From: Thermococcus alcaliphilus
GTDB lineage: Archaea > Methanobacteriota_B > Thermococci > Thermococcales > Thermococcaceae
NCBI RefSeq assembly: GCF_024054535.1
Contig: NZ_JAMXLV010000023.1
Location: 62,001 to 126,000, forward strand
Reading direction: 5' to 3'
Length of the DNA stretch: 64,000 bases
Positions 18,664 through 26,959 of the stretch are shown here, piece after piece. The notes under the pieces are model-generated. The model made no database searches, was not told the origin of the DNA, and saw only the letters and a program-made list of their open reading frames with translations. Both the position numbers and the translations under genes were made by a program. Within the stretch, counting starts at the first letter, position 1, and the number at the start of each line of letters is the position of its first letter.

Positions 18664-19716
18664 TCAGAGTATTGTGAATTCTCCCTTTTTCATAATGATC
18701 TCTCCGTCAACCTCTACACTTGGATACCAAACCAGACAGTCGTAATGGTTCAAAGCTGGAGCATCGTTGTCGTAATTTGCTCCTATGGCTATGTGTATTG
18801 TCTTTCTGATCTTCTCATCTTCTAGAAGCTTCCCCGACATCTGGGCTTTGGGGTTAAGACCTATACCGAGTTCCCCAAGATGCCAGGCGTTTTTTGCGTA
18901 TTCCTCCTTTCCCATTTCAAGCGCCATTTTTTCGGCTTTTCTTATTGCCTCCTCAAGCTTCCTTGCATCTTCTCCTCCTTCAATCTTTGTGACAAAGCCG
19001 TTCTTAACATAAACCTTAACCGGCTCTTTTGGAATAATGCTCTCTCCTCCAAGGCTTAAGGTGCCATCGAAAACAATTACACCCTCACTTTTGCCAACTG
19101 CCGGAGAGATAAAAACTTCCCCTGCGGGAAGATTTCCGCCTTTTCCGGGCTTTCTAAAGTCTCCATCGTCTTTTAGTGGCCTTCTGCCTTCAATGTTTAT
19201 CCACAGGTCTGTTCCCTTTTCGCTTGTTATGTGAACCTCTTTCCCTCTTTTCAGAACCTCAGCCAGTATCTCCGCCTCTTCCCTAAGTTTTTCATAATCT
19301 ATTGGAACACTGCGGAGGTACATTTCCTTAGTTATCCCGGGACTCCAGAAGGCTCTTATCCTTTTGTCTCCCCTCAGCAGTTTCTCAAAAATATGGGTGT
19401 ATTTTTTATTGTCCCTTCCGATATATCCAATATTAATACCGTAAGGATCTTTTCCAAGCTTTTTTTCACTTATGGATACCACAATATCCGGCTCTGATTT
19501 TATGGCCTCTATAACGGCTCTCTCTGCATAGTCTAGAGTTCCTTTTGGGCTCTGCACTATTATTGCTGGCTTTGCCTCGAACTCCCTGGCAGCTTCAAAG
19601 AGGCTCAAAGATATTTCAAGAGGCTCTCCAGGGTTGGTTATTATTAAAATTTCTTCTCCCTTTTCAACTCCTAAGACCTGCTCCATGACCGTTCTTGATA
19701 CATCGATTAGCTTCAT
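18664..19716 (-). CDS. M29-like metallo-aminopeptidase
   Basis: A 350-residue cytosolic aminopeptidase of the thermophilic M29-type family. Putative metal ligands are the Glu of LPAGEVFISP (near residue 200), the ELGIGLNP region near 285, HIAIGANYD near 311 and a closing NHYDCLVWYP with His and Asp. The N-terminal half is an alpha/beta domain (ILIITNPGEPLEISL). It would trim peptides from protein turnover. Start ATG 19716 follows GAGGGTGAAA. It lies 9 nt upstream of ychF, suggesting co-transcription. Confidence 0.85.
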   Translation of the reverse strand: MKLIDVSRTVMEQVLGVEKGEEILIITNPGEPLEISLSLFEAAREFEAKPAIIVQSPKGTLDYAERAVIEAIKSEPDIVVSISEKKLGKDPYGINIGYIGRDNKKYTHIFEKLLRGDKRIRAFWSPGITKEMYLRSVPIDYEKLREEAEILAEVLKRGKEVHITSEKGTDLWINIEGRRPLKDDGDFRKPGKGGNLPAGEVFISPAVGKSEGVIVFDGTLSLGGESIIPKEPVKVYVKNGFVTKIEGGEDARKLEEAIRKAEKMALEMGKEEYAKNAWHLGELGIGLNPKAQMSGKLLEDEKIRKTIHIAIGANYDNDAPALNHYDCLVWYPSVEVDGEIIMKKGEFTIL

Positions 19717-19844
19717 TTTTTCACCCTCACTCTCTTTTGCTTCTCCCCTTAATTAGACTTATGCTCAAGAAGGGAAAGAGTTATAAAGCAAGCTTCCCGT
19801 TATCACTGTGAACTCTATCTTTGATTATTTAGGAGGGAAGAAAA

Positions 19845-20075
19845 ATGGCGGAAAGACCACTCGATGTTATACACAAGTCACTTGATAAGGAAGTTTTGGT
19901 GATCCTCAAGAGAGGAGCCGAGTTTAGAGGAAGACTCATCGGTTATGATATCCACCTGAACGTTGTTCTGGCTGATGCCCAGCTTATTGAAGATGGTGAG
20001 CCAAAGAAGAATTATGGCAAGATCGTTATTAGAGGGGACAATGTGTTGGCTATCTCCCCGGTTGAGATAGAATGA
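19845..20075 (+). CDS. Sm-like RNA-binding protein (archaeal Lsm)
   Basis: A 76-residue Lsm protein that forms a heptameric RNA-binding ring. Sm1 is seen in the N-terminal half (VLVILKRGAEFRGRLIGYDIHLNVVL), and Sm2 in KIVIRGDNVLAISP. The length is the family's usual. A strong AGGAGG lies upstream. It is followed within 20 nt by rpl37e, the conserved archaeal lsm-rpl37e pair. Confidence 0.96.
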   Translation: MAERPLDVIHKSLDKEVLVILKRGAEFRGRLIGYDIHLNVVLADAQLIEDGEPKKNYGKIVIRGDNVLAISPVEIE

Positions 20076-20092
20076 GCGAGAGGTGAGGCTTC

Positions 20093-20281
20093 GTGGGAAG
20101 TGGAACAGCTCCTCATGGAAAAAGAAACAGAACTCCCACTCACATAAAGTGCAGAAGATGCGGGAGAAAAGCCTTCAACGTTAGAAAAGGCTACTGTGCA
20201 GCTTGCGGTTTTGGAAGAAGCAGGCGACTAAGGAAATACAGCTGGAGTCACAAGTGGAAGAAGGCAAAGAACGTCCTCTGA
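20093..20281 (+). CDS. rpl37e: 50S ribosomal protein L37e
   Basis: A 62-residue ribosomal protein with a zinc ribbon ([20 protein letters not shown], two CxxC pairs near residues 20-39) and a basic C terminus. The GTG at 20093 is the start, set by GAGGTGAGG at 20081-20089 and giving the expected N terminus [11 protein letters not shown]. It is co-transcribed with the upstream lsm gene; a T-rich stretch follows directly. Confidence 0.96.
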   Translation: MGSGTAPHGKRNRTPTHIKCRRCGRKAFNVRKGYCAACGFGRSRRLRKYSWSHKWKKAKNVL

Positions 20282-20297
20282 TTTTCTTTCTTTTTGG
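20282..20297 (+). terminator. Oligo-T terminator after lsm-rpl37e
   Basis: ATTTTCTTTCTTTTTGG follows the rpl37e stop at once. Runs of T in the coding strand end archaeal transcripts without a hairpin, so this is a plausible terminator before the next promoter (TAAATTATAAAAG at 20301-20313). Confidence 0.4.
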
Positions 20298-20335
20298 AGA
20301 TAAATTATAAAAGTACTGCATTCTTATCCTTTCTC

Positions 20336-21340
20336 ATGAGTGCTAAAGATGATATTTTGGAGTATCTTAGGGAAAAATCCCATGAAGGGGCACTTCAAAG
20401 TGAACTCTACGAACTCGGTTACTCCAGATCCACAATAGCCGAGGCCATTGAGAGCTTGGAATCTGAAAAAATGATTGTAAGAAGAGAGATAGGAAAAAAA
20501 GCCTATAGGATATGGCTTGTTGAAGAAGCACCATTTCCTATTAAGGGACTTCTCAGGCTTGGGGTGTTAAAGGCCGCTGAGTATCCCCATGCCCTTTTGA
20601 CAGCCAAAGATCTCGAAAAAAAGCACGATGTTAGGGTAATCGTTTACAGCAGCGCCTTGGAGCTTACGAATGCTTTAGCATTGGGCAAAGTTGATCTGGC
20701 ATGTTCCCCACTAGTGACCCAAGTACTTTTTGGACTTTTGACCAAGAGTTTGAAAATCGCTGCAGGCTGTGGTTTCGGAGGAAGCGGGCTTGTGGTTAGG
20801 AAAGAACTCAAAGAGGGGATAACCATAGGCTCGTCCGAGCTATCCACGATGGAAACGATGCTGAAGCTCTTTCTGGAAAAGCACGATCTCATTGGCAAGG
20901 TGAACGTGGTCTACTTCAAGAAGCCGGAGGAGATTATGAAATCATTTCTGGAAGGGGAGATCGATGGTCTGAGCATATGGGAGCCCTATCTGAGCAAGCT
21001 GGAGAAGAAAGGGTTTAAGGTGTATAGGTACACGGAAAAATTTGGGTTATTCCCCTGCTGTACTTTGGGGGTAAATCGAGAGTTTCTAAAAACTAACGGG
21101 GAGATCTTCAAAGAATTTATGGAATTGTACAAGGAGAACACCGAAAGGTTAGAAGAAAGGAAGGAAGAAGCTTTGGAGATAATGGTTAGCCTCTTTGGAT
21201 TTGGCAAAGAAGAAGCAAAAGCGGGGCTAAAAGGATTTGTTTTTAATTACAGATTGAGCGAAGAGCAGATAGAAGCAGCCCTGGAGCGTTTTGGTCTTAA
21301 GGTCTTCAACCTTGATTCCCTTCTAGCAAAAGATTTTTAA
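20336..21340 (+). CDS. Winged-helix protein fused to a periplasmic-binding-protein-like domain
   Basis: A 334-residue soluble protein. Residues about 1-65 are a winged helix (GALQSELYELGYSRSTIAEAIESL). Residues about 75-330 resemble the type II solute-binding fold of SsuA/TauA/ThiY-type proteins (LRLGVLKAAEYPHALLTAKDL, then LALGKVDLACSPLV and FLEGEIDGLSIWEPY). There is no signal peptide, so it is a cytosolic sensor rather than a transporter part. It is likely a ligand-responsive regulator, by analogy with bacterial LysR design but with an unrelated order of origin. The promoter TATA at 20301-20313 implies a nearly leaderless start at the ATG at 20336. The ligand is unknown. Confidence 0.75.
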   Translation: MSAKDDILEYLREKSHEGALQSELYELGYSRSTIAEAIESLESEKMIVRREIGKKAYRIWLVEEAPFPIKGLLRLGVLKAAEYPHALLTAKDLEKKHDVRVIVYSSALELTNALALGKVDLACSPLVTQVLFGLLTKSLKIAAGCGFGGSGLVVRKELKEGITIGSSELSTMETMLKLFLEKHDLIGKVNVVYFKKPEEIMKSFLEGEIDGLSIWEPYLSKLEKKGFKVYRYTEKFGLFPCCTLGVNREFLKTNGEIFKEFMELYKENTERLEERKEEALEIMVSLFGFGKEEAKAGLKGFVFNYRLSEEQIEAALERFGLKVFNLDSLLAKDF

Positions 21341-21400
21341 CCCCCTATGCTTCTTTTTATTCTGTCTCTAACCGTTAAGACAACAATCTAAGTGAGCACC

Positions 21401-22765
21401 ATGGACGGCGAACTAAGAAAAAAGCTATGGGCACTAGCATGGCCTGCTATCCTCGCTAATATAGGTCAAACACTGGTAAACCTAGTGGATATGATAATGG
21501 TAGGACAGCTCGGCTCTTTGGCCATAGCAAGCGTTGGCCTTGGAGGACAGTTTTCTTGGTTTATGATGCCACTCATGTTTGCAATCTCTACTGGAACTCT
21601 TGCACTGGTTGCCAGATTTGTTGGGGCTAAGGACATTGAGACCGCTGAGAAGGTGCTTGAGCAGAGCATATATCTGGCATTTATAATGAGCATTCCGGTG
21701 ATGCTGTTCGGTCTTTTCTTTGGAGATGATGCGTTGAGAATAATGGGTGCGAGTGAAGAGGTTGTGAGACTTGGGTACTCGTACATACGTGTCTTCTTTC
21801 TGTTTTATCCTGTAAATTTTATGGCATTTGCTGCTTTTAGTGCCCTTAGAGGTGCTGGAGATACAAAAACCCCAATGAAGCTGAGCCTCCTGACCAACGG
21901 GGCAAACGTTTTCTTAAACTACGGTTTAATATTCGGGCATTTTGGTCTTCCAAGACTTGAGGTCGTTGGAGCGGCGTTAGCTTCAGGCTTGTCAATTCTC
22001 ATTGCCTTTATAGTGGGGTTGGTTCTCTTTCTAAAGGGTTCTCTCGTTTTAAAGTTTAGACCATCGTTTAAACCTGAATTCGAAACCATAAAGAGAATCT
22101 TAAGAATAGGGATCCCTGCAACCATTGAGAGAATTATATTCAGCTTTTACAACTTCCTCTACATTAGTATAGTCACGCGTTTTGGTACCATAGCACTAGC
22201 AGCCCATCAAGTTGGACTTAGGGTGGAGAGCATTGCTTATATGCCAGCTTTTGGGTTTAACGTTGCTGCATCGGCTTTGGTTGGCCAGAGCCTTGGAGAA
22301 GGAAATCCAGAAAAGGCTGAAAAAGTAGTCTATGAGGCATTAAAAATGGTCTCTGTGTTTATGGGGGTCATGGCGATAATTTTGGTGGTCTTTCCCAAAT
22401 ACCTTGTCATGCCGTTTGTCACAAAGAGCGACCCGAACTATGCTGAAGTTCTTAGGCTCGCAAGCATTTATCTCATAATAGTGGGAATAAGTGAGATTCC
22501 CCTTGGATGGACTTTCGTCCTCAGCGGTGCCCTAAGAGGTGCTGGAGACACGAAGAGCCCGATGTACGTAACGGCAATAAGCAAGCTCTTGTTTAGAATA
22601 ATACCCTCCTACATTCTAGGTTTTGGAGTCTCCTTCTGGATAATCCACATTAGGGGGATGGGTGTTATTGCGGCATGGCTTGCGATGACCTTAGAGACGT
22701 TCACAACAGCGCTCTTCTTCTGGTGGATATTCAAGAGAGGAAAATGGAAGTACATAAAGGTTTAG
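21401..22765 (+). CDS. MATE family efflux transporter
   Basis: A 454-residue integral membrane protein with about twelve segments in two similar halves. Each half holds the family's GAGDTKTP/GAGDTKSP loop (near residues 150 and 388), a diagnostic MATE duplication. It would export cationic compounds in exchange for sodium or protons. The start is uncertain: the ATG at 21401 follows AAGTGAGC, while the GTG at 21392 is a three-codon-longer alternative. It is convergent with trm1, whose end is adjacent. Confidence 0.93.
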   Translation: MDGELRKKLWALAWPAILANIGQTLVNLVDMIMVGQLGSLAIASVGLGGQFSWFMMPLMFAISTGTLALVARFVGAKDIETAEKVLEQSIYLAFIMSIPVMLFGLFFGDDALRIMGASEEVVRLGYSYIRVFFLFYPVNFMAFAAFSALRGAGDTKTPMKLSLLTNGANVFLNYGLIFGHFGLPRLEVVGAALASGLSILIAFIVGLVLFLKGSLVLKFRPSFKPEFETIKRILRIGIPATIERIIFSFYNFLYISIVTRFGTIALAAHQVGLRVESIAYMPAFGFNVAASALVGQSLGEGNPEKAEKVVYEALKMVSVFMGVMAIILVVFPKYLVMPFVTKSDPNYAEVLRLASIYLIIVGISEIPLGWTFVLSGALRGAGDTKSPMYVTAISKLLFRIIPSYILGFGVSFWIIHIRGMGVIAAWLAMTLETFTTALFFWWIFKRGKWKYIKV

Positions 22766-23902
22766 CTACTGAAGGGCTTTTAATGCCTCCAGAACCTCTT
22801 CAAAAGGAGCGTCGGTTTTTATTGCCGTGGGAGAAAAGTGCGTTCTACTAACCCTATATCCCTTTTCTTGGAGCATAGCTGCTATATCTGAAAGCTTTCT
22901 CACCTCAAGGGAGTTTCTCCTTGCCAGAGCGTGGATATCGTAGAAAAAGGGCACATCGAGCTCTTCAACAACAACGTTCAAAAATTTGGAGACTTTCTTT
23001 TTCTCAGCCAGTTCGCCTTTATCCTCGGCGTTCATCTTTTCCACGATTTTCTGGTTCTTAAGGGGGCCAAGCCACAGCGGTCCGAAGGCATCCGGTTTAC
23101 TTGGCAGAAAAGCCCTCTCAACTTCAAACTTTCCCGTCTTTGTATCGAAGTAGAGATATCCAAGGTTTTTGAGGGCTTTATCTCCTTCCTTTGCACCATC
23201 TTTTAGCCTTAAGAACGCTCTGAAGTAGTGGTCTTTATAATAGGCAAAGAGAACTTCAATGCCAAGATCGTATTTTGCCGTATACCTGACAACAGTCCCA
23301 ATTAGAATCCTCAAACCGCTTTCGTGGCATAATTCTCCCCTTACTGGCTTTGCATTATACTTTCGCAGACATGCCTTTGGATGAGCTCCGCAAAGGGGAG
23401 CTGTGTCTGTTGCCGTCAGTGCAAGGACCCCTTTTCTCTTTACACTCCTAAGGGAAGAATCTAGGAACTCCATTGGAGAGCCAAAAGGATCGAGGTCAAG
23501 GAAGTCGAAGTACCTGAACTTTTCGGCCATTAAAAGGTTTGCATCTTTGTTTGTGGCTATTAACGTTTTTTTGTCCCTTAAAGTTGCGGATCTCTCATTA
23601 ATCTCTAGTTCTCCTTCAAAATTGAGCTTTAAATTCTCAATTATCAGCTTAAACGCCTCGGGATTTATATCGTTGAGCCAGATTTCATCCGCTTCGGTTT
23701 CCAAGGCGTATCTTATTCCCCTAATACCGGTGGCGGATAAAGCTTCCAAAACCCTCTCTGCTTTTACAACCTTTAGGAGAAGAACACTCAAGTCTCTGTT
23801 AAGTGCCATGACTGGATTATAAAATACGGGAGCGTCGTAAATACGCTCTGCTTTAGGCACAAGAATCTCAGCCTTTCCTTCCTTAATTTTGGTAAGCTCC
23901 AT
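22766..23902 (-). CDS. trm1: tRNA (guanine26-N2)-dimethyltransferase Trm1
   Basis: A 378-residue SAM-dependent enzyme that makes m2,2G26 in tRNA. The methyltransferase core has [16 protein letters not shown] (SAM loop, near residue 55), [15 protein letters not shown] (catalytic DPFG motif) and [18 protein letters not shown]. The C-terminal domain includes the archaeal/eukaryotic extension with [17 protein letters not shown]. Length is usual. Start ATG 23902 follows GGAGGCAACTTA. The L35Ae gene ends 31 nt upstream on the same strand and may share the transcript. Confidence 0.95.
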   Translation of the reverse strand: MELTKIKEGKAEILVPKAERIYDAPVFYNPVMALNRDLSVLLLKVVKAERVLEALSATGIRGIRYALETEADEIWLNDINPEAFKLIIENLKLNFEGELEINERSATLRDKKTLIATNKDANLLMAEKFRYFDFLDLDPFGSPMEFLDSSLRSVKRKGVLALTATDTAPLCGAHPKACLRKYNAKPVRGELCHESGLRILIGTVVRYTAKYDLGIEVLFAYYKDHYFRAFLRLKDGAKEGDKALKNLGYLYFDTKTGKFEVERAFLPSKPDAFGPLWLGPLKNQKIVEKMNAEDKGELAEKKKVSKFLNVVVEELDVPFFYDIHALARRNSLEVRKLSDIAAMLQEKGYRVSRTHFSPTAIKTDAPFEEVLEALKALQ

Positions 23903-23933
23903 TAAGTTGCCTCCAAAAAAGAGGAAAGAGGGT

Positions 23934-24191
23934 TCACTTTATTTCAACATAATCTCCTAGGGCTTGGCCGGGCAAAGGTCTCTCGAACCTTACCTTTACT
24001 TCCCCTCTTGTGCCGTGGGTTCTTGTAATCTTGCCAACAAGGAGCTTTCCGCTTGGGCTCTTCCATATTACCTTCTTCCCTATTAGCCCTGATGCCTGCT
24101 CTCTGCTGTCAATTCCGATAGGTTTGATAATCATGTGGTTGTTGTGCTGGTTCTCTTTACTTCTCATGTAGCTCAATACGATGCCCTTCAT
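23934..24191 (-). CDS. rpl35ae: 50S ribosomal protein L35Ae
   Basis: An 85-residue protein with the L35Ae pattern: [20 protein letters not shown] at the N terminus, [23 protein letters not shown] and a closing [19 protein letters not shown]. Start ATG 24191 follows GGTGAT (24201-24196); the longer frame would start inside that site. Its promoter (TTTAAAAGTC, minus strand, around 24214-24226) lies between the gene and the insertion sequence, so it seems untouched by the insertion. Confidence 0.95.
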   Translation of the reverse strand: MKGIVLSYMRSKENQHNNHMIIKPIGIDSREQASGLIGKKVIWKSPSGKLLVGKITRTHGTRGEVKVRFERPLPGQALGDYVEIK

Positions 24192-24248
24192 TATCATCAC
24201 CGGAACTCACTATGGAATGAGACTTTTAAATTTTTATGTTTCCGCCCA

Positions 24249-24265
24249 GGATACTGTTAGGATAA
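24249..24265 (+). repeat. IS left terminal inverted repeat
   Basis: GGATACTGTTAGGATAA, perfectly complementary to 25016-25032. Confidence 0.93.
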
Positions 24266-24321
24266 GCTGTGGGGTGTCAGGTTTAAGTTACTGGCAGTAC
24301 TTCAGAAAAAGAAGGGGGAAC

Positions 24322-25024
24322 ATGAAGTCTGAAACCATTATTTACTGGATGGTTTCAGTCTTAAAACCTTTTCGCCGAAACAGAATCCCACCAGAAAAGA
24401 AAATCAGGGCAATAAACCTGTACCTACACGGCCTAAGCTACAGACAAACCGCCAGAATCCTCGGAATCAGCCACACAACCGTCTGGGAAGCCGTTCAGAA
24501 AATAGCAGAAGCGGTTTACCACCCAAAAATCCTCGCAGTCAAAAAAACAGCGAAACTTCATCGCAGTTGACGAAACAGTAATAAAAATCAACGGGAGGAA
24601 AAGATTCCTCTGGGCGGCGATTGACGTTGAGAGCAAGGAGGTTTTGGCAGTCTGGATTACGACTGTTAGAAACTGGTGGGTTGCCAGGGATTTCATTCTG
24701 GTTGTTTTAAAGTCCTGTGAAGGGCAGCCTGTCTTTCTGGTTGACAGGGCGAGCTGGTATAAGTCTGCTTTTAAGAGTCTGGGGTTGGGTTATCTGCATG
24801 TGACTTTCGGGCCGAGGAATAGTGTTGAGCGCTGGTTTAGGACTGTTAAGGAAAGAACAAAGCGTTTCTGGAATAATTTCAGGAGTGAGGACTGGAGGAG
24901 GGTTCATAGGTTTGTTTTTCTGTTTGCCTTCTGGTATAATTTTGTCAGAATTCATTCTAGGTTTGGTAGGCCTCCGGGTGATGTTACTGAATGGCTTCAG
25001 GAGGTGATGCCCCAATTATCCTAA
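24322..25024 (+). pseudogene. IS transposase, DDE type, frameshifted
   Basis: The reading frame starts at 24322 (MKSETIIYW, after GGGGGAA) and carries a helix-turn-helix (LSYRQTARILGISHTTVWEAV). It stops at 24570. The rest continues one base later in another frame to 25024. The DDE acids are in AVDET, LVDRASWY and NSVERWFR, so the catalytic domain is split from the DNA-binding part. Deleting one A from the A7 run at 24541-24547 restores a continuous protein of about 233 residues. It is therefore a slippage mutation, a sequencing error, or possible transcriptional slippage. The shift is +1, unlike the usual -1 programmed shift of insertion sequences. Confidence 0.85.
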
Positions 25025-25032
25025 CAGTATCC
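25016..25032 (-). repeat. IS right terminal inverted repeat
   Basis: Reverse complement of the left repeat over all 17 bp. It begins 8 nt before the transposase stop, so the gene runs into the repeat. Confidence 0.93.
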
Positions 25033-25080
25033 AAAATCATTTATAAAAACACAGTTTATTATGTTTTAGGTGAAGTTTGA

Positions 25081-26274
25081 ATGTCAAGAAATCTTTATGA
25101 CTTAGAAAAACTGCTGAATGAGTGTAAAACCAACTCGTGCATAATGAACATTCTATTTGATGCCGGACTGCTTAAAATAGAGCAGTCTAAATTCTTTTAT
25201 AAAGATCCCGATCCGATCGAGCCTGTTTATTTAAAAAAAGTCGAAGGAATGCTAATTGGAACCGCAATTGGAGATGCACTCGGATCCTCTGTCGAAGGCA
25301 CGATCCCTAGAAATAGAATAGCAGAATTAAAAGGATATCCCCCACGAGCGCACATTACGGATGACACCCAGTTAACGTTCTGGACTCTTGAAGTATTTTT
25401 AAAGCATAATTGGTTAAATCCAAAAGCCTTAGCCGATCGCTATACAAAAGAGAGGATAATCGGGATAGGAAGAACTGTTAAATATTTCATCAAGAACTAC
25501 AAAGACCTTAAAGTCCCTTGGTATCTGGCAGGTGGGAAAAGCGCCGGAAACGGTGCTCTTATGAAGCTCTCTCCTGTCGTCATTCCTCACTTACTAGAAC
25601 CCTCTAAAGAATTATGGAGCGATGCAGTGATTACGACATATCTAATATACCAAGATAAGCTCGCAATTTCATCTGCAGTTGCATTCACTAACTTGTTATG
25701 GAAGCTTATGAAAATTAACCGACCACCAGAACCAGAATGGTGGCTAGAAGAGTATGTGAGAGTAGCTAGGGAACTAGAGGGGGATAATTCCCTATACAAG
25801 CCACGTAGTGGAAGGATTACCTATACAGGTTCCGCTTGGTATTTTATTGAGAAGATTTTAACAAAGGCTTTAAATGAAGGGTGGAGTCTGTATGATTTAA
25901 ATAAAACAGTTGGATCTGGCGCTTATTTGTTGGAAACAATTCCTATGGTGTTATATACTCTAATGTGCTATAGTGAAAATCCGTTTGAAGCTCTTGTAAA
26001 CGCTGTAACTTATAGTAAGGACAGTGACACAATTGGAGCGATAGTTGGTTACTTGCTAGGAGCACTTTATGGTGTGAGAGCATTTCCAAGGCATTTGCTA
26101 GAGCCGGCTATTAAAGGAGAACTATTGCCAACTACTTTTTTGGAATTAGTTCGGAAAACGGAGGATTATTTGCTCGCAAAAGAAAAGGAAGTATATGGCT
26201 CAAATGCAATTGTGACTACTGAAGATACTGTAGTATACCGACCACAAAAGTCCTTTCTAAAAACTCTCTTCTAA
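25081..26274 (+). CDS. ADP-ribosylglycohydrolase family protein
   Basis: A 397-residue protein. After an unusual ~50-residue N-terminal extension it has the ADP-ribosylglycohydrolase fold: KVEGMLIGTAIGDALGSSVEG (near residue 55), the metal-binding THDDT-like HITDDTQLT, SAGNGALMKLSPV and the C-terminal SKDSDTIGAIVGYLLGALYG. All-helical enzymes of this family bind two Mg2+ and remove ADP-ribose from proteins or DNA. Its own promoter (TTTATAAAAAC at about 25039-25049) begins just outside the insertion sequence. It lies in the accessory island, so a phage-defence or toxin-reversal role is possible but unproven. Confidence 0.88.
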   Translation: MSRNLYDLEKLLNECKTNSCIMNILFDAGLLKIEQSKFFYKDPDPIEPVYLKKVEGMLIGTAIGDALGSSVEGTIPRNRIAELKGYPPRAHITDDTQLTFWTLEVFLKHNWLNPKALADRYTKERIIGIGRTVKYFIKNYKDLKVPWYLAGGKSAGNGALMKLSPVVIPHLLEPSKELWSDAVITTYLIYQDKLAISSAVAFTNLLWKLMKINRPPEPEWWLEEYVRVARELEGDNSLYKPRSGRITYTGSAWYFIEKILTKALNEGWSLYDLNKTVGSGAYLLETIPMVLYTLMCYSENPFEALVNAVTYSKDSDTIGAIVGYLLGALYGVRAFPRHLLEPAIKGELLPTTFLELVRKTEDYLLAKEKEVYGSNAIVTTEDTVVYRPQKSFLKTLF

Positions 26275-26305
26275 AGAGCCACTAAGTTTCTGCTATTTTC
26301 AAGGT

Positions 26306-26935
26306 TTACCATGTTTTGTATACATAACCCACTTTTAAGCTATTTCCGTACACTATTAGTGAGACTGAGGATATCAAAGTTAGAAACCATCCATAACTCA
26401 TTTTGAGGGTATATACCCCTTCCATAAAGCCAATTTTTCCTAAAGGCACTCCAGTAATAATCGCAAATACTGGATAATCATATCCTATTATTTTTAACGT
26501 GTTATAAACTCCATACAAGTAGTACAAGCTCGTTAGGACGCCTAAAATTCCAAGTCCAATCAATATCTTTCTAGTCTTCCTCTTTTCGTACGGCTTGGTG
26601 AATCCTAAAATTAATCCAGTTAAAGCTAAAATAGCCGGGAGCATCGATAAGTAGAACACATTCGTTCCATAATTAAGTACAAATGCTCTTATAAATTGTT
26701 CCATGTTATCAGAGGGAACTTTCTTTCCTGAAAATCTTATTATGAGTTCTGAGAACGAGTAGCTTTCCCTCCAGCTACCTTCTATTGTATTTAGACTGTA
26801 AACCACTTTGTGAGTGTATATGTCGGTAGTTAGCAATCCTCCAGTGACCCTATCGATTATTGTTGACCAAGGCATCATGACTATGGAAAGGAGTAGTAAC
26901 CCACACAAAACTACCTGTCCAGTTCTATACCTCAT
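26306..26935 (-). CDS. Hypothetical integral membrane protein
   Basis: A 209-residue protein with about four hydrophobic segments: VVLCGLLLLSIVMM at the N terminus, VFYLSMLPAILALTGLILGF, ILIGLGILGVLTSLYYLYGVY and WFLTLISSVSLIVYGN. There is a likely extracytoplasmic loop of ~60 residues after the first. I recognise no family. The ATG at 26935 follows GGAGGGTGAT. It starts 25 nt after the stop of the large transglutaminase-like gene, so the two form an operon and may act together at the membrane. Confidence 0.65.
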   Translation of the reverse strand: MRYRTGQVVLCGLLLLSIVMMPWSTIIDRVTGGLLTTDIYTHKVVYSLNTIEGSWRESYSFSELIIRFSGKKVPSDNMEQFIRAFVLNYGTNVFYLSMLPAILALTGLILGFTKPYEKRKTRKILIGLGILGVLTSLYYLYGVYNTLKIIGYDYPVFAIITGVPLGKIGFMEGVYTLKMSYGWFLTLISSVSLIVYGNSLKVGYVYKTW

Positions 26936-26959
26936 TTCAATCACCCTCCAGCAGTTTGC

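Larger units (their letters stand above)
24249..25032 (+). mobile_element. Insertion sequence, IS6-like, Pyrococcus type, 784 bp
   Basis: The element is bounded by perfect 17-bp terminal inverted repeats, GGATACTGTTAGGATAA at 24249-24265 and its reverse complement at 25016-25032. It carries one transposase gene on the plus strand, broken by a frameshift. Size, repeats and transposase sequence fit the IS6-like elements of Pyrococcus furiosus. The 8 bp flanking the two ends (TCCGCCCA and AAAATCAT) do not match, so no target duplication is left. This suggests recombination between copies or an adjacent rearrangement. It marks the left border of an accessory region. Confidence 0.88.

Noticed and set aside
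24181-24321. Extended N terminus of the transposase frame
   Set aside because: The added part covers the L35Ae start and the IS terminal repeat; the ATG at 24322 after GGGGGAA is the natural start.
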